This document shows positions 34,164-36,836 of a stretch of 36,836 nucleotides of DNA, one piece after another. The stretch's first letter is position 1, and every line of letters starts with the position of its first letter. The position numbers and the translations under genes were made by a program. The DNA comes from Spirochaetota bacterium (GTDB lineage Bacteria; Spirochaetota; Spirochaetia; Treponematales; Breznakiellaceae), in contig WRKI01000352.1 of assembly GCA_009778155.1 (NCBI GenBank), positions 1 through 36,836 of the forward strand, written 5' to 3'. Below the pieces are notes generated by a model that made no database searches, was not told where the DNA came from, and saw only the letters and a program-made list of their open reading frames with translations.

Positions 34164-35036
34164 ATGGATGAAGCATCAAAGAGTGAAAGCATCGATTTTT
34201 GGCCGCTAACTATGGACATCGTGTTTAAACTGATCTTCGGGGTTGCAAAAAATGTGGCCATACTGATCGGTTTTCTGAAAGCCGTGCTTGACCTGCCGGC
34301 AGAAGAGTTCGAGGCAATCGAGATCATAGACCCGCACCTTTTACGGGCGCACATTGACGATAAGCTTGGAATACTGGACGTAAAGGTAAAAACGAAGAAC
34401 GGCATAAAGATCAACGTAGAGATTCAGGTGCAGCCCAGAAGCGACTTCCCCAAGCGGGTAAGTTTTTACCAAGCCAAGATGATCGGCGAGCAGGTGAGCA
34501 AAAGCGGCAGGTATTCGGATATTCAAAAAGTGGTGAGCATAATCATCACGGATTTTAAGCTGTTTCAGGACGACGGACACTATTACAGCCGTTTTACAAT
34601 GTACGACCCGGCCAACGGGCGGGAATTTCCAAAAACGCAGGAAATCCACGTTTTGGAGCTGCCCAAGCTGCCGGAAACGGAAGACGGCACGGAGCGTTGG
34701 GCATGGAGCAAGTTTTTCAAAGCGAAAGATATGGAGGAGTTAAAAATGATAGCGGAAAAGTTCCCGGCAACGGAGATAAAACAAGCGGTAGCCCGCTATG
34801 CGGAACTGACCCAAGACGAGAAAACCCGTATGCTCATCGAAGCCCGCCAGATATACGAGGTAGACAGAAGGCAGGAAAGAGACTTCGCCGAAGCCAGAGG
34901 CGAAGCAAGGGGTGAAGTAAAGGGGCAGGAAAAAGAGCGTTTGGGGATTGCTAAAAAACTTTTGCTTGCCGGCGATTCCCCGGAAAAAATATCCCAAGTT
35001 ACAGGCCTTGACATTGAAACTATCAGAAAACTCTAG
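34164..35036 (+). CDS. Rpn family recombination-promoting nuclease / PD-(D/E)XK family transposase-like, copy 1
   Basis: FWPLTMDIVFKLIFG, LGILDVKVKTKNGIKINVEIQV, RVSFYQAKMIGEQ, C-terminal AKKLLLAGDSPEKISQVTGLDIETIRKL. Confidence 0.88.
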   Translation: MDEASKSESIDFWPLTMDIVFKLIFGVAKNVAILIGFLKAVLDLPAEEFEAIEIIDPHLLRAHIDDKLGILDVKVKTKNGIKINVEIQVQPRSDFPKRVSFYQAKMIGEQVSKSGRYSDIQKVVSIIITDFKLFQDDGHYYSRFTMYDPANGREFPKTQEIHVLELPKLPETEDGTERWAWSKFFKAKDMEELKMIAEKFPATEIKQAVARYAELTQDEKTRMLIEARQIYEVDRRQERDFAEARGEARGEVKGQEKERLGIAKKLLLAGDSPEKISQVTGLDIETIRKL

Positions 35037-35298
35037 CCCCGATTCCCTGCCGGCGGAGCAGGCAAAGCAGCCTACAGCCGCCTGTGTGGAACTGGCGCAA
35101 GACGAGAAAACCCGTAAGCTCATGGAAGCCCGCCGGATATACGAGGTAGACAGAAAGCAGGAAAGAGACTACGCTCGCAAGGAAGGCCGTGTGGAAGAGC
35201 GTTTGGAGATTGCTAAAAAACTTTTGCTTGCGGGCGATTCCCCGGAGAAAATATCCCAAGTTACAGGCCTTGACATTGAAGCCGTCAGAAAACTCTAG
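34948..35298 (+). pseudogene. C-terminal Rpn module in the +1 frame after copy 1; fragment or separately used module
   Basis: LPAEQAKQPTAACVELAQDEKTRKLMEARRIYEVDRKQERDYARKEGRVEERLEIAKKLLLAGDSPEKISQVTGLDIEAVRKL repeats the end of copy 1. Possible starts: TTG 34948 or ATG 35122. Confidence 0.6.
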
Positions 35299-35330
35299 AC
35301 AAAAGTGGGCAATGCGGATATGATAAACGC
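35296..35330 (+). promoter_or_regulatory. Promoter TAGACA-N17-TATGAT ending 6 nt before ATG 35331; first three bases are the stop codon of the upstream fragment
   Basis: aaactcTAGACAaaagtgggcaatgcggaTATGATaaacgcATG. Confidence 0.65.
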
Positions 35331-36203
35331 ATGGATGAAGCAGCAAAGAGTGAAAGCATCGGCTTTTGGCCGCTAACTATGGACATCGTGTTCAAACTGA
35401 TCTTCGGGGTCGAAAAAAGCCTGGCCATACTCATGGATTTTCTTAGAAGCGTGCTGGATCAGCCGGCCGAAGAGTTCGAAGCCATTGAGCTAGTAGACCC
35501 GCACCTTTGGCAGGAGCACCCTGAAGACAAGCTGGGCATACTTGACATAAAGGTAAAAACGAAGAAGAGCGAGCCGATAAACGTAGAGACACAGGTGTTG
35601 CATAAAAGCAATTTTGCCAAACGAGTAAGTTTTTACCAAGCCAAGATGATCGCGGAACAGGTGGGCAAAGGCGATGATTACAAGAAAATTCAGAAGGTGG
35701 TGAGTATAATCATTACCGATTACAAGATGTTTCCGGACGACGGGCATTACTACAGCCGTTTTACCATGTACGACCCGGCCAAGGGCCGGCAGTTTTCGGA
35801 AATGCAGGAAATCCACGTTTTGGAACTGCCCAAACTGCCGGAGACCAAAGACGGCACGGATCGCTGGGCATGGAGCAAGTTCTTAAAAGCGGAAAATATG
35901 GAGGAGTTGAAAATGATAGCAGAAATGTATCCGGCAACGGAGATAAAACAAGCGGTAGCCCGCTATGCGGAAATGATGCAAGATGAAAAAACCCGCAAAC
36001 TCATTGAAGCCCGCCAGATATACGAAATAGACAGAAGAGAAGAAAGAGAGGACGCTCGCAAGAAAGGCGAAGCAATCGGCGAAGTAAGGGGACAGGAGAA
36101 AGAGCGTTTGGAGATTGCCAAAAAAGCTCTTGCCGACGGCCTTTCCGTGGAAGTAATAAGCAGTTTTACAGGGCTCGACATTGAGACTATCAGAAAGCTC
36201 TAG
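35331..36203 (+). CDS. Rpn family recombination-promoting nuclease / PD-(D/E)XK family transposase-like, copy 2
   Basis: Colinear paralogue of copy 1; LGILDIKVKTKKSEPINVETQV keeps the E-x-Q motif. Confidence 0.88.
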   Translation: MDEAAKSESIGFWPLTMDIVFKLIFGVEKSLAILMDFLRSVLDQPAEEFEAIELVDPHLWQEHPEDKLGILDIKVKTKKSEPINVETQVLHKSNFAKRVSFYQAKMIAEQVGKGDDYKKIQKVVSIIITDYKMFPDDGHYYSRFTMYDPAKGRQFSEMQEIHVLELPKLPETKDGTDRWAWSKFLKAENMEELKMIAEMYPATEIKQAVARYAEMMQDEKTRKLIEARQIYEIDRREEREDARKKGEAIGEVRGQEKERLEIAKKALADGLSVEVISSFTGLDIETIRKL

Positions 36204-36519
36204 CCCCGGCTTCTTGCCGGCGGAGCAGGTAAAGCGGTCTACAGCCGTCTATGCGGAACTGGCGCAAGATGAGAAAACCCGCAAACTCATTGAAGCCCGC
36301 CAGATATACGAAATAGACAGAAGAGAAGAAAGAGAGGACGCTCGCAAGGAAGGCCGTGTGGAAGGCCGGATAGAAGGCGAAGCAATCGGCGAAGCAAGGG
36401 GGCTGGAGAAAGCCAGTTTGCTTATCGCCAAAAGCCTTTTGCTTGCAGGCGATTCCCCGGAAAAAGTATCCCAAGTTACCGGCCTTGACGTGGAAACCGT
36501 CAAAAATTTGTCGGTTTGA
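36181..36519 (+). pseudogene. C-terminal Rpn module in the +1 frame after copy 2
   Basis: FLPAEQVKRSTAVYAELAQDEKTRKLIEARQIYEIDRREEREDARKEGRVEGRIEGEA...LLLAGDSPEKVSQVTGLDVETVKNLSV; TTG 36181 is the only start at the ORF head. Confidence 0.6.
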
Positions 36520-36642
36520 CGGCCGGCGGGGGCTTTGCGGGGGTAATTTTCCCGCATGGCTGGCCGGTGAAAGAGGGAATTTTGTGTTTTTTCGGAATTT
36601 GCGAAAAAAAAGTGAAAAAAAATTATTTTTTTTACAAAGTGC

Positions 36643-36671
36643 TTGACACATTTTAATTTTTTTGCTATATT
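36643..36671 (+). promoter_or_regulatory. Near-consensus promoter TTGACA-N17-TATATT with an A/T-rich upstream region, firing off the right edge
   Basis: gtgaaaaaaaattattttttttacaaagtgcTTGACAcattttaatttttttgcTATATTtaaggtaATG. Confidence 0.75.
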
Positions 36672-36678
36672 TAAGGTA

Positions 36679-36836
36679 ATGAGTAACTTGGGTGTAACTT
36701 TCAGCATGATTTTTCTTTATGGGCAAGTTCTGGTTTCGAGCTTGTATTCCAGCGTGTGCTTTGGAGCGCGCCGGAGGGGGTGTCTTTTGGGCATTTTCCC
36801 CTTTGGATTAGTGGATTTGCCCCCCCCCCCCCCCCC
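36679..36836 (+). CDS. Truncated ORF at window edge (MSNLGVTFSMIFLYGQVLVSSLYSS...), running into poly-C
   Basis: ATG 7 nt after the TATATT box; frame open to the window end. Confidence 0.3.
   Translation, partial: MSNLGVTFSMIFLYGQVLVSSLYSSVCFGARRRGCLLGIFPFGLVDLPPPPP
36819..36836. repeat. Homopolymeric C tract (18 C) at the window edge
   Basis: Final 18 bases are all C. Confidence 0.95.

Noticed and set aside
34129-36519. Rpn units as an active transposon with terminal inverted repeats
   Set aside because: No terminal inverted repeats or target-site duplications were seen; the repeated structure is explained by tandem duplication.
1-36836. tRNA or rRNA genes
   Set aside because: No cloverleaf or rRNA signature recognised by eye; a tRNAscan/Infernal run would be needed to exclude them formally.

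Overview
36.8 kb chromosomal window. The gene set is spirochaete/Treponema-like, but that is my impression and was not tested. The conserved backbone includes ettA, pyrK-pyrD, a glycosyltransferase, a nitrate/sulfonate-type ABC ATPase and permease, a diverged NTPase/TPR protein, an ankyrin-repeat lipoprotein, an aspartoacylase-like hydrolase, a FAH-family hydrolase, a GntR regulator with citXG-citC, cstA, an OpuAC-type binding lipoprotein, the rpmH-rnpA-yidD-yidC-jag cluster (minus strand), an AlkA-like glycosylase and dtd. Accessory content: (i) a one-strand cluster at 13.0-17.2 kb that looks like a polyimmunity locus (SUFU-like, NADAR with an N-terminal extension, Imm1-like, Zn-ribbon-like, HEAT-like) with no toxin in view; (ii) two Rpn-type PD-(D/E)XK nuclease genes at 34.1-36.5 kb, each followed by an out-of-frame copy of its own C-terminal module; (iii) a RHH antitoxin-like gene with what may be a 15-codon toxin remnant; (iv) two families of dispersed palindromes, a 42-43 bp tandem array at the left edge and an 18-C homopolymer at the right edge. 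The most unexpected sequence-level signal is that at least ten genes have a -10 box ending only 5-7 nt before the start codon, which suggests frequent leaderless transcription. At the Rpn array, the stop codon of the upstream fragment is part of the next gene's -35 box. Homology calls rest on motif recognition only; no database search was run.
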